The position numbers and the translations under genes are program-made. Under the pieces are notes generated by a model. It was not told the DNA's origin. It searched no databases and saw only the letters and a program-made list of their open reading frames with translations. This document shows, one piece after another, positions 52,310 through 61,376 of a stretch of DNA of 64,000 nucleotides. Numbering within the stretch: position 1 is the stretch's first letter; every line of letters begins with the position of its first letter. The DNA comes from Luteibacter aegosomatissinici (GTDB lineage: Bacteria > Pseudomonadota > Gammaproteobacteria > Xanthomonadales > Rhodanobacteraceae), in NCBI RefSeq assembly GCF_023078495.1, contig NZ_CP095742.1:186001-250000 (forward strand), written 5' to 3'.

Positions 52310-53176
52310 TTACGGTGTGCGTTGCCTGGCTTCGTCCAGCTTCAGGCACAGCGTGCGCACGCTGGGCAGGATGGATGGTGAGGGCAGGGCGAGCGTGGGT
52401 GCGTCGATCACCATGACGTTGCCGTGCCTTACCGCGGGCAGTGACTCGGCCTGCGTCCATGCGCCGAGGGAATCACCATCACCACCCGCCGTCATGATCA
52501 CATCGGGGCGCCGTGCGAGGACAGCCTCGCGACCGACGGTCGGCGCGGCCTGCGACAGGTCATCGAAGATGTTCTGTCCGCCGCAAAGATCGAGTGCATC
52601 CGAAATCATCTGCGCGCGGCCCACGGTCATCAGCGGGCGATCCCACACCTGGAAGAACACCCGCACGCGCTTCTTGCCGGCGAACGTACGGCGCAGGCCA
52701 TCCAGCGCCTGGGCAAACGCATGGGCGTTCGCCTCCGCGACGGGCGTGGTACCTGCCAGCTGACCAAGCCGTCGTGTGGCGGCCGGGATATCGGCCAGGC
52801 GCGTCGTTTCGGCGTAGTAGATGGGAATGCCGAGCCGCGCGAGCTTCTCGACCTGCGCTGCGGGGGTGCCGCTCTTCCACACCATGATGACGTCAGGCCG
52901 CAACGCGACGATGCGCTCGAGATCCAGCATGGTGGCATCGCCGACGACCGGGATGCGTTGTGCGGCTTGCGGGTGCTCACTGAAGCGCGACGTGCCGACG
53001 ACAAAGTTCCCGGCGCCGGCCGCATAAAGCGTATCTGTGATGTTTGGCGCCAGGCTCACGATGCGGTGCGCGGGTGCTTGCAGCGTGACCGTGTGGCCCG
53101 CGTCGTCGGTGACGCTGACCGCCGCCGAGACGGGCCCGGCGAGGAACAGGGCGAGGCAGGCGAGGTGGCGGATCAT
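52310..53176 (-). CDS. btuF: Corrinoid/vitamin B12 periplasmic binding protein
   Basis: Exported protein of 288 residues. The signal peptide is MIRHLACLALFLAGPVSAA. The mature start VTDDAGHTVTLQAPAHRIVSLAPNITDTLYAAGA is typical of class III binding proteins and strongly resembles BtuF, shown here as RIVSLAPNITDTLYAAGA. LRPDVIMVWKSGTPAAQV and DVIMTAGG also fit. It is the third gene of a btuCDF operon and overlaps the ATPase stop by four bases. Haem or siderophore uptake is less likely but cannot be excluded from sequence alone. Confidence 0.87.
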   Translation of the reverse strand: MIRHLACLALFLAGPVSAAVSVTDDAGHTVTLQAPAHRIVSLAPNITDTLYAAGAGNFVVGTSRFSEHPQAAQRIPVVGDATMLDLERIVALRPDVIMVWKSGTPAAQVEKLARLGIPIYYAETTRLADIPAATRRLGQLAGTTPVAEANAHAFAQALDGLRRTFAGKKRVRVFFQVWDRPLMTVGRAQMISDALDLCGGQNIFDDLSQAAPTVGREAVLARRPDVIMTAGGDGDSLGAWTQAESLPAVRHGNVMVIDAPTLALPSPSILPSVRTLCLKLDEARQRTP

Positions 53177-53958
53177 GAGCGGGTGTCCGTAAGGCGTGCA
53201 GCGCGGAAGAACAGTTCGCCATCCACGGTGATACCGCGAATGGGGTGATGGAACGCGGCGGTAAGGCTGGCCGGTGTAACGATGGTTTCCTTCGGGCCGG
53301 CGAGGGCGCCGCCATGGCCATCCAGGAGCACGGCGTGGGTGGCGTGCTGCATCGCCAGGTTGATGTCGTGCACCGTGAATACCACGGCACGCCCGGCGCG
53401 GGACGCGAGCACGAGCTCGTGCAGCGTCTTCATCTGGTGGTGCAGGTCGAGCGAGGCGAGTGGCTCGTCCAGCAGCATGACGCCGACATCCTGCGCGAAC
53501 AGTGCCGCGATGTTGACCCGCTGGCGCTCACCGCCGGATAACGTAGTGATGTCCCGCTCCGCCAGGCCACTCAACTCGAAGCGCGCCAGCGCGGCCTGCA
53601 CATCCGCCAGGTCCTCATCGCCCCACGCCCAGAACGGCAGGCGCGGGTGGCGGGCGGCCGTCACGGCCTCGATGACCGTGAGGCTAAAGGCATCCACGAC
53701 CGATTGCGGAAGGAAGCCGCGACGCCGCGCCAGATCCATGGGTTTCCACGCGGCGACGTCCCGCCCATCCAGCAACACACGACCACCTTCGGCATCGCGC
53801 AAGCCCGCCAATGTGCGCAGCAGGGTGGACTTACCAGCGCCGTTCGGGCCCAGCACACACCACACCTGGCCCGGTTCAATGTGCAGGTCCAGGGCATCGA
53901 CCAGGCTGCGATCACGCACGGCCAGGCGCAGGCGCTCGGTGGCAAGCGTGATGCTCAC
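53173..53958 (-). CDS. btuD: Corrinoid ABC transporter ATPase
   Basis: ATPase of 261 residues with Walker A GPNGAGKST (about 38-46), Q-loop RRRGFLPQ, signature LSGGERQRVNIAALFAQ, Walker B VMLLDEPLASLD and the switch His in TVHDIN. It is of the FecE/BtuD class. I chose the GTG at 53958, which overlaps the permease stop (GTGA). The reading frame is open far upstream, inside the permease gene, but that part is not real. Confidence 0.9.
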   Translation of the reverse strand: MSITLATERLRLAVRDRSLVDALDLHIEPGQVWCVLGPNGAGKSTLLRTLAGLRDAEGGRVLLDGRDVAAWKPMDLARRRGFLPQSVVDAFSLTVIEAVTAARHPRLPFWAWGDEDLADVQAALARFELSGLAERDITTLSGGERQRVNIAALFAQDVGVMLLDEPLASLDLHHQMKTLHELVLASRAGRAVVFTVHDINLAMQHATHAVLLDGHGGALAGPKETIVTPASLTAAFHHPIRGITVDGELFFRAARLTDTRS

Positions 53959-54956
53959 CGGCGCTGCACCAGGAGGAAGAGGAACGTAGGCACGCCGATG
54001 ATGGCCATGACCGCGCCCACGGGAAGCTGGATCGGGTCGGCGACGATCCGCGAGATCGTATCGGCAATAACGACCAGCATGCCGCCACACAAGGCGCTGG
54101 CCGGGATAAGCACGCGCTGGTCGTTGCCGACCAGCCGGCGCAGGGCGTGGGGTACCACAAGGCCGACAAAGCCCACCGTACCGGCCGTGGTCACGGCAAT
54201 CGCAGTGGCCAGGGAGGCGATGGCGAAGATCGCCGACTTGACCGCGTTCGGGCGGACGCCAAGCGCGCTGGCCGATTCTTCCCCGCGAGCCAGCAGGTTC
54301 AGCTGGCGGCCCAGGGGCGCCACCAGCACGAGCGCCGCCAGCATGGAAAGCAGCGGTGGCCACGGGGTGGCGACGCCGCTCAGGTCGCCCATCATCCAGA
54401 ACAGCATGCCGCGCAGGTTCCGGTCGGGAGCCAGCACCAGCATCATGCTGACGATGGCGCCGAAGCCGGCGGCGAGCATGACGCCGATCAGGATCAGGTC
54501 GGTCGCGTCGTCGCGATGCGCCGCGCGGCGGCGGGCGATCAGGTCGCGGTGGGCCAGGACAAACACGGCCACGCACGCGAACAAGGCGCCGAACGCCGCA
54601 CCCGCTGCCGTCGCAACAGCGCCCGCGCCAGCGAGCATGGCGCCCAGCGCGCCTACGGCGGCGCCACCCGAAAGGCCCAGGGTGTAGGGATCGGCCAGCG
54701 GATTACGGACCAGGATCTGCATGAGGCACCCGGAGAGCGCCAGGAGCCCGCCGACGCCATACGCCGCCAGCGCGCGCGGGATGCGCAGTTCATGGATGAT
54801 GGTATGCATGGGCGTCTCTGCCGAGCCGACCAGGCCCCGCCATGAGGCGCGCAGGGTGGATCCATCACCACCTAGCAGCACGGAAGCCAGCACCACCAGG
54901 GCCGAGAGCACGAGCAGGCCGGCCCAGAGCCGAAGGGCTGCGCCAAACGTGGCCAT
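53955..54956 (-). CDS. btuC: Corrinoid ABC transporter permease
   Basis: Permease of 333 residues of the FecCD/BtuC family with about ten helices. Typical motifs are RIPRALAAYGVGGLLALSGCLMQ (shown as RIPRALAAYGVGG), NPLADPYTLGLSGGAAVGA, GRQLNLLARGEESASALGV and PHALRRLVGNDQRVLIPASA. It is the first gene of the operon. I chose the ATG at 54956; an in-frame GTG at 54989 is an alternative. I saw no B12-box sequence of a cobalamin riboswitch in the 174 bases upstream. Confidence 0.9.
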   Translation of the reverse strand: MATFGAALRLWAGLLVLSALVVLASVLLGGDGSTLRASWRGLVGSAETPMHTIIHELRIPRALAAYGVGGLLALSGCLMQILVRNPLADPYTLGLSGGAAVGALGAMLAGAGAVATAAGAAFGALFACVAVFVLAHRDLIARRRAAHRDDATDLILIGVMLAAGFGAIVSMMLVLAPDRNLRGMLFWMMGDLSGVATPWPPLLSMLAALVLVAPLGRQLNLLARGEESASALGVRPNAVKSAIFAIASLATAIAVTTAGTVGFVGLVVPHALRRLVGNDQRVLIPASALCGGMLVVIADTISRIVADPIQLPVGAVMAIIGVPTFLFLLVQRR

Positions 54957-55021
54957 CCGCGGTACCCGCGTTGTCGCTGCGCTTCGCACCCTGCGACGCT
55001 CCCGTCAAACAGCTCGGCAGG

Positions 55022-55063
55022 ATAGCAGTGACGGCCCGTCCTTTTCACAAAGGACCGTGCTAT
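55022..55063. promoter_or_regulatory. Extended stem-loop between btuC and the DUF4239 gene
   Basis: GTCCTTT (55038-55044) and AAAGGAC (55049-55055) form a perfect stem with a four-base loop. It extends outward, with bulges on one side, through ACG/CGT and ATAGC (55022-55026)/GCTAT (55059-55063). It could form in RNA read from either strand, so it is either a leader structure of btuC or of the DUF4239 gene, or an operator. Confidence 0.4.
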
Positions 55064-55130
55064 TTCGAAAGCCACGCGGCGCATCTGCGGCGACGATGTG
55101 GCCTGTGCCATCCATGCAGGGGAATCCGCC

Positions 55131-55898
55131 ATGTTCGCGATAGTCGTCTCGCTGGGCGTGCTGGTGCTCGCGTGTGGCAGCCTCTACCTGGGTGGCTGGC
55201 TCGCGCGGCACATGCCCGAGGGCCACCTGGTCTACGAGGCACAAAAGGCCGCGCAGTTCGGCATAAGCATGATGGCGACGCTCGCGGCGCTGGTACTCGG
55301 CTTCATGGTGACCTCGGCGCGCGCGACCTTTGATCGCGCGAATGACGACATCGTGGGCGTCTCCACATCGATCCTGCTGCTGGACCGCGCGCTATCGGGA
55401 TACGGCCCGGAAACGGCACCCATCCGCACCGACCTGCGCGCATTCCTTGCCCGCGCCACGGAGCGTGTCGCCCCGGACGGGGAGATGGAAAAGATCGTGT
55501 TCCGCCTGCCACATACCAGCCTTAGCCTTATTACCCAGCTACAAACGTCGATCCTGGCGCTGCACCCCGATAGCGAGGCCAAGTGGTGGTTCCAGCACCG
55601 GGCGCTCGAGGTGACGGCCGAGCTCGCACGCGAGCGCATCCTTACCTCCGAACATGAAAAGTCCTCCGAGCCGCTGCCGTTGCTGGCCGTCGTGACAGCG
55701 TGGATCGTCCTCATCTTCATTGGCATGGGCACGTTCGCCATGCACAACGCCTCGGTGCGGGTGGTCCTGTTTTGTGCCGCCCTGGCCTTCTCCGGCTCGA
55801 TCTTCCTGGTGATGGAGCTGGAATCCCCCTACACCGGATGGCTGCGCGTCTCGGGCGCGCCCTTGCAACAAGCCGCCACGGAGCTAGCCCTGCCATGA
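55131..55898 (+). CDS. DUF4239 (bestrophin-like) membrane protein
   Basis: Membrane protein of 255 residues with two helices at the start (FAIVVSLGVLVLACGSLYL and GISMMATLAALVLGFMV) and two at the end (LLAVVTAWIVLIFIGMG and VVLFCAALAFSGSIFLVMEL), plus a soluble helical middle. ARATFDRANDDIVGVSTSI is the conserved middle motif. DUF4239 proteins are described as bestrophin-like, hinting at a channel role. AGGGGA about six bases before the ATG supports the start. The stop overlaps the MliC gene start (ATGA). Confidence 0.77.
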   Translation: MFAIVVSLGVLVLACGSLYLGGWLARHMPEGHLVYEAQKAAQFGISMMATLAALVLGFMVTSARATFDRANDDIVGVSTSILLLDRALSGYGPETAPIRTDLRAFLARATERVAPDGEMEKIVFRLPHTSLSLITQLQTSILALHPDSEAKWWFQHRALEVTAELARERILTSEHEKSSEPLPLLAVVTAWIVLIFIGMGTFAMHNASVRVVLFCAALAFSGSIFLVMELESPYTGWLRVSGAPLQQAATELALP

Positions 55899-56257
55899 AA
55901 ACCGCACTTGTCCTTGCCGCGCTGTCGTTGCTTGCCGGCCCGGCGGCGGCGCAATCCCTGGCCATACCGGGCGTGAAGACCGGCAAACCCATCACGGGAA
56001 CGTACCGCTGCCCGACCGGAAAACCCTTCACGGTCACGTACTGGAACGGGGACAACGGGCAGAGCTTCGCCCTCGTGCCCATCGATGGAAGGCCCACGCT
56101 GCTGGTGAGCCTGATCTCGGGCAGCGGCGTGCGCTATGGCGCCGGGTCGGTGATCTGGTGGACCAAGGGGCGCAACGCGGACCTCTACAACTCACGGATG
56201 GATCCCGATACGGGCAAGGTGACGCCGGTGAGCTGCTCGGAGGTGCCCGGGGCCTGA
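55895..56257 (+). CDS. MliC/PliC-family C-type lysozyme inhibitor
   Basis: Exported protein of 120 residues. The signal peptide is MKTALVLAALSLLAGPAAAQ without a lipobox, so it would be periplasmic (PliC-like). YRCPTGKPFTVTYWNGDNGQ, ISGSGVRYGAGSVIWWTKG and ADLYN follow the MliC fold: Cys near the start, the SGxRY loop that enters the lysozyme active site, WWxKG, and a second Cys near the end. It protects against host or competitor lysozyme. It is translationally coupled to the DUF4239 gene. Confidence 0.85.
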   Translation: MKTALVLAALSLLAGPAAAQSLAIPGVKTGKPITGTYRCPTGKPFTVTYWNGDNGQSFALVPIDGRPTLLVSLISGSGVRYGAGSVIWWTKGRNADLYNSRMDPDTGKVTPVSCSEVPGA

Positions 56258-56272
56258 AGGCGCCGCCACGGG

Positions 56273-56292
56273 TCAGCCCACGCCGGGGCTGA
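56273..56292 (+). terminator. Stem-loop after the lysozyme-inhibitor gene
   Basis: TCAGCCC (56273-56279) and GGGCTGA (56286-56292) pair perfectly with a six-base loop, 16 bases after the stop. No T run follows, so it may be only a weak or factor-assisted terminator before the MarR operon. Confidence 0.35.
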
Positions 56293-56327
56293 ATGGATAG
56301 GTTGCTAGCTGTATCTTCTGCAATTAT

Positions 56328-56337
56328 TAGCATGCTA
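56328..56337. promoter_or_regulatory. Palindrome upstream of marR-type gene (operator candidate)
   Basis: TAGCATGCTA is a perfect 10-base palindrome, 12 bases before the MarR start and within an AT-richer stretch that would hold the promoter. MarR regulators usually bind such a palindrome at their own promoter. Confidence 0.45.
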
Positions 56338-56348
56338 TTCTTTATCCC

Positions 56349-56810
56349 ATGACGCCCCTCGACCGGCTGCACATGCAGCTGACCACCCTTGCGCTCGCCA
56401 CCAGCCGCCGCTTCCAGCGGATGCTGGACGTGCGCCTGGCCGATTTCGAGGTGACCTCGGCCACGGTCGTGCCCATGCTCCTCGTGGGCCGTTCGGGCGG
56501 CGGCATCAACCAGGTCACGCTGGCCGAGCAGATCGGCGTCACCGGCCCTTCGCTGGTGCGCACCCTCGACAAGCTGGTCGAGCTGGGACTGGTTCGTCGC
56601 GAAAGCGACCCTGCCGACCGCCGGGCCAAGACCCTCTGGCTGACCGAGGCCGGCGAGGCCATGGCGGTGCAGATGGAAGCACGCATGGTGCAGATGCGCC
56701 GCGAGATCCTTGCGGCGGTGCCCGAGGAAGACGTGCGCGCCGCGCTGCGCGTACATCAGGCGCTGAATGCTGCACTGGCGTTCGATGCCCAGGATGACAG
56801 CGAAGCCTGA
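56349..56810 (+). CDS. MarR-family transcriptional regulator
   Basis: Protein of 153 residues with a winged helix-turn-helix. The recognition part is VTLAEQIGVTGPSLVRTLDKLVELGLV and the wing is the MarR signature RRESDPADRRAKTLWLTEAG. It is the first gene of an operon with the FUSC pump, DUF1656, HlyD and NodT genes and would repress them until an aromatic or phenolic ligand binds. A palindrome lies just upstream. Confidence 0.9.
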   Translation: MTPLDRLHMQLTTLALATSRRFQRMLDVRLADFEVTSATVVPMLLVGRSGGGINQVTLAEQIGVTGPSLVRTLDKLVELGLVRRESDPADRRAKTLWLTEAGEAMAVQMEARMVQMRREILAAVPEEDVRAALRVHQALNAALAFDAQDDSEA

Positions 56811-56814
56811 GCGC

Positions 56815-58851
56815 ATGCGCCTCGCCCTGCCCACGGCCTCCGAATGGCTCTATTCGGGGAAAGCCTTCCTTGCCGCGATCCTGGCGTTTTACATCGCGCT
56901 GAAGATCCCGCTGCCCAATCCTTACTGGTCATTCGCCAGTGTCTACATCGTGTCGCACCCGCTTTCAGGCGCGACGCGCTCAAAGTCGATCTATCGCGCG
57001 TTCGGTACCGTGCTTGGCGCCACGATGGCGGTGCTGCTCGTCTCGCTCTTCGCGTCGAGCCCGCTGACACTGGTCATGGCGATGGGGGCCTGGAGCGCGA
57101 TCGCGCTGTACCTCTCACTGCGTGACAACACACCAAGCGCCTACGGCTTCCTGCTCGCCTCCTACACCACCCCGTTGATCGCCGTCTCCGCGATCATCGC
57201 GCCGGGCACCGTATTTGATACCGCGGTGGCCCGCACCGAAGAAATCCTGCTTGGCATCATCTGCGCCAGCGTGGTCAGCACGGTCCTGCTGCCGGACCGC
57301 GTGGGTCCGGTTTTCCACGAGCGCGTCGCGGCCCTGATGAGGGATGCCTCAGCATGGGCGGTACGCCGGCTCACCGACCCCGCGCGGCGCGCCACGCCTC
57401 CGCTGCGCTTCAACCTGCTGAGTGATATCGCGGCGCTGGATGCGCTGATCACCCACCTGGGACACGATGCCACGCGCCGTAACGAGGCCAGCGAAGCCCG
57501 CCAGGTGCGCTACCGCATGACCATGCTGATTCCCCAGGTGGCCTCCCTCGCCGACGCGCTAGGGCACGTGGGTGAGAACAACGAGGGCGCCGGCCATGCG
57601 TGCAGCGATGTGTTGGGCGATGTCATTGCATGGCTGCGCGAAGGTGTCGACGGCGCGCCCGCGCGAGGCGCCGTGTTGCGGCAGGCCATCGCGGCGCTGC
57701 GCGACGCGCAAGGCCAACCGACAGCCGCCACGTTGCCGGTCGCCAACGTGGCAGAACGCCTGCGTGACCTGGTCGACCTGTGGCAGGACTGCCTGGTGCT
57801 GCACCGCGCGTTCATCACGAAAGCGGCCACTACGCCACCGTTGGCCTACCGCGATGCCGTGCCCGATAAGGGCAAACGCTTCTACGACCATGTGATGATG
57901 CTGCATGCGGCGCTTTCGCCTGCGCTGGCTTTCGTCGTCTCGGCCACGGCATGGTTGTACAGCGGATGGCCCGGTGGCGCATTTGGCGTGGTGCTCGTCG
58001 CGGTTTCCACGGCCTTTTTCGCCGCTTCCGATGCGCCCGCCGCCCTCATCGCGCGCTTCCTGCTCTGGCAAACGATCAGCGTAACGGCAGGGCTGGTGTA
58101 CCTGTTCTACATCTTCCCGCAGGTCACCACCTTTGCAGGTGTCGCCCTGGCGCTGGCCCCACCGCTGATCCTGGTCGGCACGCTCACCGGGCGCCCCGCC
58201 TTCAACATGGGCGTGCTCCTCGTGACATCGCAGACGATCAGCGGCATCGCCCTGCATAACAACTCGGCGGCGAATTTCGAGGACTACGCCAATAGCAGCC
58301 TGGCGGCGCTCGGCGGCCTCGCGTTTGCCGCCGTATGGACCGCAGCGACGCGCCCGTTCGGTGCCGACATCGGTGCACGCCGGCTTGCCCTGGCGAACTG
58401 GCGTGAGCAGGTGGCGTTGTCTCGCCTTGACCTGCGGCTGGACCGGCCATCCGCCTTGTCGCGCATCGTTGACCGCACGGCGCAGTGGATGCCGCGCCTG
58501 GCACTCACCACGGGCCGCCCGCTTTCGCACATGGATTCGGTGCGTGACCTGCGCATCAGTGTGGCGCTTATCGACTTGCGTGAGTACAGCGCACGCGGGG
58601 TTGCCCAGATCGATGCCGTGCTGGACGCCAGTCACGACTACTTCCGGCGCTGCCTAGCGGCACGCGCATCACTCGTACCACCCGCGGCACTGCTGGCGTC
58701 GATCGATTCGGCCATGTCCCGCCTGGCCGCCATGCACGGCGATGCCGCCGCGGCCCTGCTTCGCTATCGCCTCGCACTGCTGGCATTGCCACCCGCCGTG
58801 CACGCCGACGCCCCTTCCACTCAACCCACCTTGTCCATCCTCCCCCAGTGA
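56815..58851 (+). CDS. FUSC-family (AaeB-like) efflux permease
   Basis: Inner-membrane protein of 678 residues with two blocks of helices (about residues 15-170 and 370-520), each followed by a cytosolic helical domain, the layout of AaeB/FUSC. NPYWSFASVYIVSHPLSGAT is the signature of the first block. AaeB exports aromatic carboxylic acids such as p-hydroxybenzoate. Two starts are possible: 56815 (given; four bases after the MarR stop) or 56794 (overlaps it, seven residues longer). The stop overlaps the DUF1656 start (GTGA). Confidence 0.88.
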   Translation: MRLALPTASEWLYSGKAFLAAILAFYIALKIPLPNPYWSFASVYIVSHPLSGATRSKSIYRAFGTVLGATMAVLLVSLFASSPLTLVMAMGAWSAIALYLSLRDNTPSAYGFLLASYTTPLIAVSAIIAPGTVFDTAVARTEEILLGIICASVVSTVLLPDRVGPVFHERVAALMRDASAWAVRRLTDPARRATPPLRFNLLSDIAALDALITHLGHDATRRNEASEARQVRYRMTMLIPQVASLADALGHVGENNEGAGHACSDVLGDVIAWLREGVDGAPARGAVLRQAIAALRDAQGQPTAATLPVANVAERLRDLVDLWQDCLVLHRAFITKAATTPPLAYRDAVPDKGKRFYDHVMMLHAALSPALAFVVSATAWLYSGWPGGAFGVVLVAVSTAFFAASDAPAALIARFLLWQTISVTAGLVYLFYIFPQVTTFAGVALALAPPLILVGTLTGRPAFNMGVLLVTSQTISGIALHNNSAANFEDYANSSLAALGGLAFAAVWTAATRPFGADIGARRLALANWREQVALSRLDLRLDRPSALSRIVDRTAQWMPRLALTTGRPLSHMDSVRDLRISVALIDLREYSARGVAQIDAVLDASHDYFRRCLAARASLVPPAALLASIDSAMSRLAAMHGDAAAALLRYRLALLALPPAVHADAPSTQPTLSILPQ

Positions 58852-59072
58852 ACACCCCCCTCTACGGCGAGTTCAGCCTTTACGGCGTGTATATCCCCAT
58901 GTTGCTGGCCGTCATGGCCGCGGCCTATGGCGTGAAGAGCCTTGTGCGCTTTGCCCTCGGCAAGACGCATTTCTACGCATGGGTATGGCACCCCGCGTTG
59001 TTCAACCTTGCCCTGTACGTACTGGCGCTCGCCGGCGTGCTGGCGCTGCTGCCGGAGGTGGCCCGTGGCTAA
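58848..59072 (+). CDS. DUF1656 (AaeX-like) small membrane protein
   Basis: Protein of 74 residues with two helices (GVYIPMLLAVMAAAYGVKSLV and LFNLALYVLALAGVLALL) and WHPALFNLALYV, the conserved DUF1656 motif. Such proteins always sit between the FUSC permease and the HlyD adaptor; E. coli AaeX is the best-known example. Its function is unknown. The GTG start overlaps the permease stop. Confidence 0.88.
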   Translation: MNTPLYGEFSLYGVYIPMLLAVMAAAYGVKSLVRFALGKTHFYAWVWHPALFNLALYVLALAGVLALLPEVARG

Positions 59073-59952
59073 TGTCGTCCAGCGGATGCTCCCTGGCGTG
59101 GTGACGCTCGCTGTCGTGGTGGCGGCCATCGCGGCGGGTGTGCATGTGTGGCACGCCTACGATGATCTGCCGTGGACGCGCGATGCACACATCCGCGCGG
59201 ACACCGTGCAGGTATCGCCTGACGTCTCGGGGCTGGTGACTGATGTCCTCGTGCACGACAACGATGTGGTGAAGCGTGGCCAGCCCTTGTTCGTGGTGGA
59301 TCGCGCGCGCTTTGAGCTTGCCGTGCGCCGTGCAGAAGCCGCCGTCGAAGAGCAGCGCTCCAGCGTGGCCGAGCTGCGTCGTGAAGATGCGCGCAACCGC
59401 GCAGTCAGCGATCTCGTGGCACGCGAGGCCGCCGAGCAGGTGACGTCAAAGCTCGCCGCCGCCGAAGCGCGCCTGCACGCGGACGAAACCGCGGCGGACA
59501 CGGCGCGGCTCGACCTGGAGCGCACCGTGGTGAAAGCCCCGGCCGATGGCACACTGAACGACCACGTGGTTCGCGTGGGCGACTACGTGAGCGCAGGGCA
59601 CGCCCCGTTCGCCATGGTCGACGGGCATTCGTTCCACGTTGATGGCTACTTCGAGGAAACGCGGTTGCACGGCGTGAAGCCGGGCCAACCGGTAACGATC
59701 AAGGTCATGGGCGAGCAGGGCATCCTGCACGGCCGCGTGCAGAGCGTGGCGGGGGGCATCGCAGATCGCGAACGCGCCAACAGCACGCAAGGCCTTCCGG
59801 ACATCAACCCAACCTTCAACTGGGTTCGCCTGGCGCAGCGCATCCCCGTCCGGATCAGTATCGAGGATGCCTCGCCCGATCTGCTCCTGGTCGCCGGGCG
59901 CACAGCCACCGTCACGATCCGCACGGAGGATCACGCGGGGCCGAAATCATGA
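59065..59952 (+). CDS. HlyD/AaeA-family periplasmic adaptor
   Basis: Membrane fusion protein of 295 residues. The helix GVVTLAVVVAAIAAGVHVWHA is followed by the DLPWTRDAHIRADTVQVSPDVSG motif that identifies AaeA-like adaptors, a split lipoyl domain, an Ala/Glu/Arg-rich coiled coil (about 85-150) and a beta-barrel. The GTG start at 59065 has an excellent GGAGGTG eight bases upstream and overlaps the DUF1656 stop. It links the FUSC permease with the NodT channel. Confidence 0.88.
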   Translation: MANVVQRMLPGVVTLAVVVAAIAAGVHVWHAYDDLPWTRDAHIRADTVQVSPDVSGLVTDVLVHDNDVVKRGQPLFVVDRARFELAVRRAEAAVEEQRSSVAELRREDARNRAVSDLVAREAAEQVTSKLAAAEARLHADETAADTARLDLERTVVKAPADGTLNDHVVRVGDYVSAGHAPFAMVDGHSFHVDGYFEETRLHGVKPGQPVTIKVMGEQGILHGRVQSVAGGIADRERANSTQGLPDINPTFNWVRLAQRIPVRISIEDASPDLLLVAGRTATVTIRTEDHAGPKS

Positions 59953-61376
59953 CCTGGCCTGCTGGCGCTACCGCGCTCGCCGCGGCCATCGTGCTTTCGG
60001 GCTGCGCTGCCGTAGGCCCCAACTACAAAGTGCCCGACAGCGCGATGGTGAACGATGCGCGTGCGAACGGGGCATTCCTGCCCGTGGGCAAGGGCGCCGT
60101 GGATGGTTCATCCCAGGCGCGTGATGACTGGTGGAGGCTGTACAACGATCCGACGCTCGACGCATTGGAGCGCAAGGCACTACAGGCGAACGCCGGCCTG
60201 CGTACCGCGGATGCGAACCTTCGCCGTGCGGGCGCATTGCTCGCCGCGGCGGAAGCGGAACACGAAATCACCGCGAAGACATCAGCGGCCGCCGAGCGCA
60301 CGCTGATCTCGGCGGAATCGTACCTGCAGGAAGAAAAGCTCCCCACATTCAACGTCGCTACCACGGGCATCGAGGCCTCGTACGACTTCGACTTGTTCGG
60401 CAAGCTGCGCCGTGGCGTGGAGGCCGCGTCTGCGGATGCCGAAGCGGCGATGGCCGCGCGTGACGTGGTGCGGGTGACCGTGGCGGCGCAGGTCGCGTCG
60501 AGTTATGTGGGCATCTGCGAGGCAGCGCACGATCTCGACGTGGCCCAACGCACCGTGCACGTCCAGGAGCGCGGTGCCGACGTGGCGAAGCGCTTGTTCG
60601 ACGCAGGCCTTGGCAACCGCCTGGATGTCACACGCGCCACCGCGCAACTGGACCTGGCACGCGCGGCCCTGCCGCCGCTGGAGCGGCGCCATGAGGCATC
60701 GCAGTACGCCCTCGCGGCGTTGCTTGGCCACGTACCTGGCGATATTCCCGATGCAGCGAAGTCATGCACCAGCGTGCCCCAGCCGACCCAGCCCATACCC
60801 GTCGGCGATGGCATGGCGCTGCTACGTCGCCGCCCCGATATCCGCGAGGCAGAGCGGAAGCTCGCCGCCGCCACGGCGCGTATTGGTGTCGCCACGGCCG
60901 ACCTGTATCCCAGCGTTTCGCTGGGTGCCGGCGCAGGCACTAATGGCCTGCTGGCCGACTACGGGCAGGCGCCGGCGCGTTATTGGTCGATTGGCCCGCT
61001 GATCAGCTGGACGCTGCCCACGCGCTCGGCGAAAGAGCGCGTGGAGGTGGCGAAGGCAGGTGCGGATGTCGCGCTCGCCTCGTTCGACCAGAGGGTGATC
61101 CAGGCGCTAAAGGAGACGCAGACGGCCCTTAGTGATTACGCGCACGCGCTCGATCGCGAAGAAACGCTGCGCCAGGCGTTGAGCGATGCCACGCTGGCAT
61201 CGAAGCAGGCGGCGGATCTTTACCATGCAGGCCGCACGCCGTATCTAAGCGCGCTGGATGCGGAACGTACCCGTGTCGCGGCGGAAACCGCGCTCACCGA
61301 CGCCGAGTCGGCCGTGTCCGAGGCGCGTATCCACCTGTTCTACGCGTTGGGTGGCGGCTGGCAAGACGGCGCCTGA
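59949..61376 (+). CDS. NodT-family outer-membrane efflux lipoprotein
   Basis: Outer-membrane channel of 475 residues. The signal peptide ends in the lipobox VLSGC (Cys19), then VGPNYKVPDS as in NodT/OprM. Two helical repeats with LYNDPTLDALERKALQANAGL and RRRPDIREAERKLAAATARIGVATA follow. It is the last gene of the MarR-FUSC-DUF1656-HlyD-NodT operon and overlaps the adaptor stop by four bases, so the whole pump is coded in one unit. Confidence 0.9.
   Translation: MTWPAGATALAAAIVLSGCAAVGPNYKVPDSAMVNDARANGAFLPVGKGAVDGSSQARDDWWRLYNDPTLDALERKALQANAGLRTADANLRRAGALLAAAEAEHEITAKTSAAAERTLISAESYLQEEKLPTFNVATTGIEASYDFDLFGKLRRGVEAASADAEAAMAARDVVRVTVAAQVASSYVGICEAAHDLDVAQRTVHVQERGADVAKRLFDAGLGNRLDVTRATAQLDLARAALPPLERRHEASQYALAALLGHVPGDIPDAAKSCTSVPQPTQPIPVGDGMALLRRRPDIREAERKLAAATARIGVATADLYPSVSLGAGAGTNGLLADYGQAPARYWSIGPLISWTLPTRSAKERVEVAKAGADVALASFDQRVIQALKETQTALSDYAHALDREETLRQALSDATLASKQAADLYHAGRTPYLSALDAERTRVAAETALTDAESAVSEARIHLFYALGGGWQDGA

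Noticed and set aside
54957-55130. Cobalamin riboswitch upstream of btuC
   Set aside because: I looked for a B12-box-like sequence on the minus strand and found none; only the hairpin listed as a feature is present.
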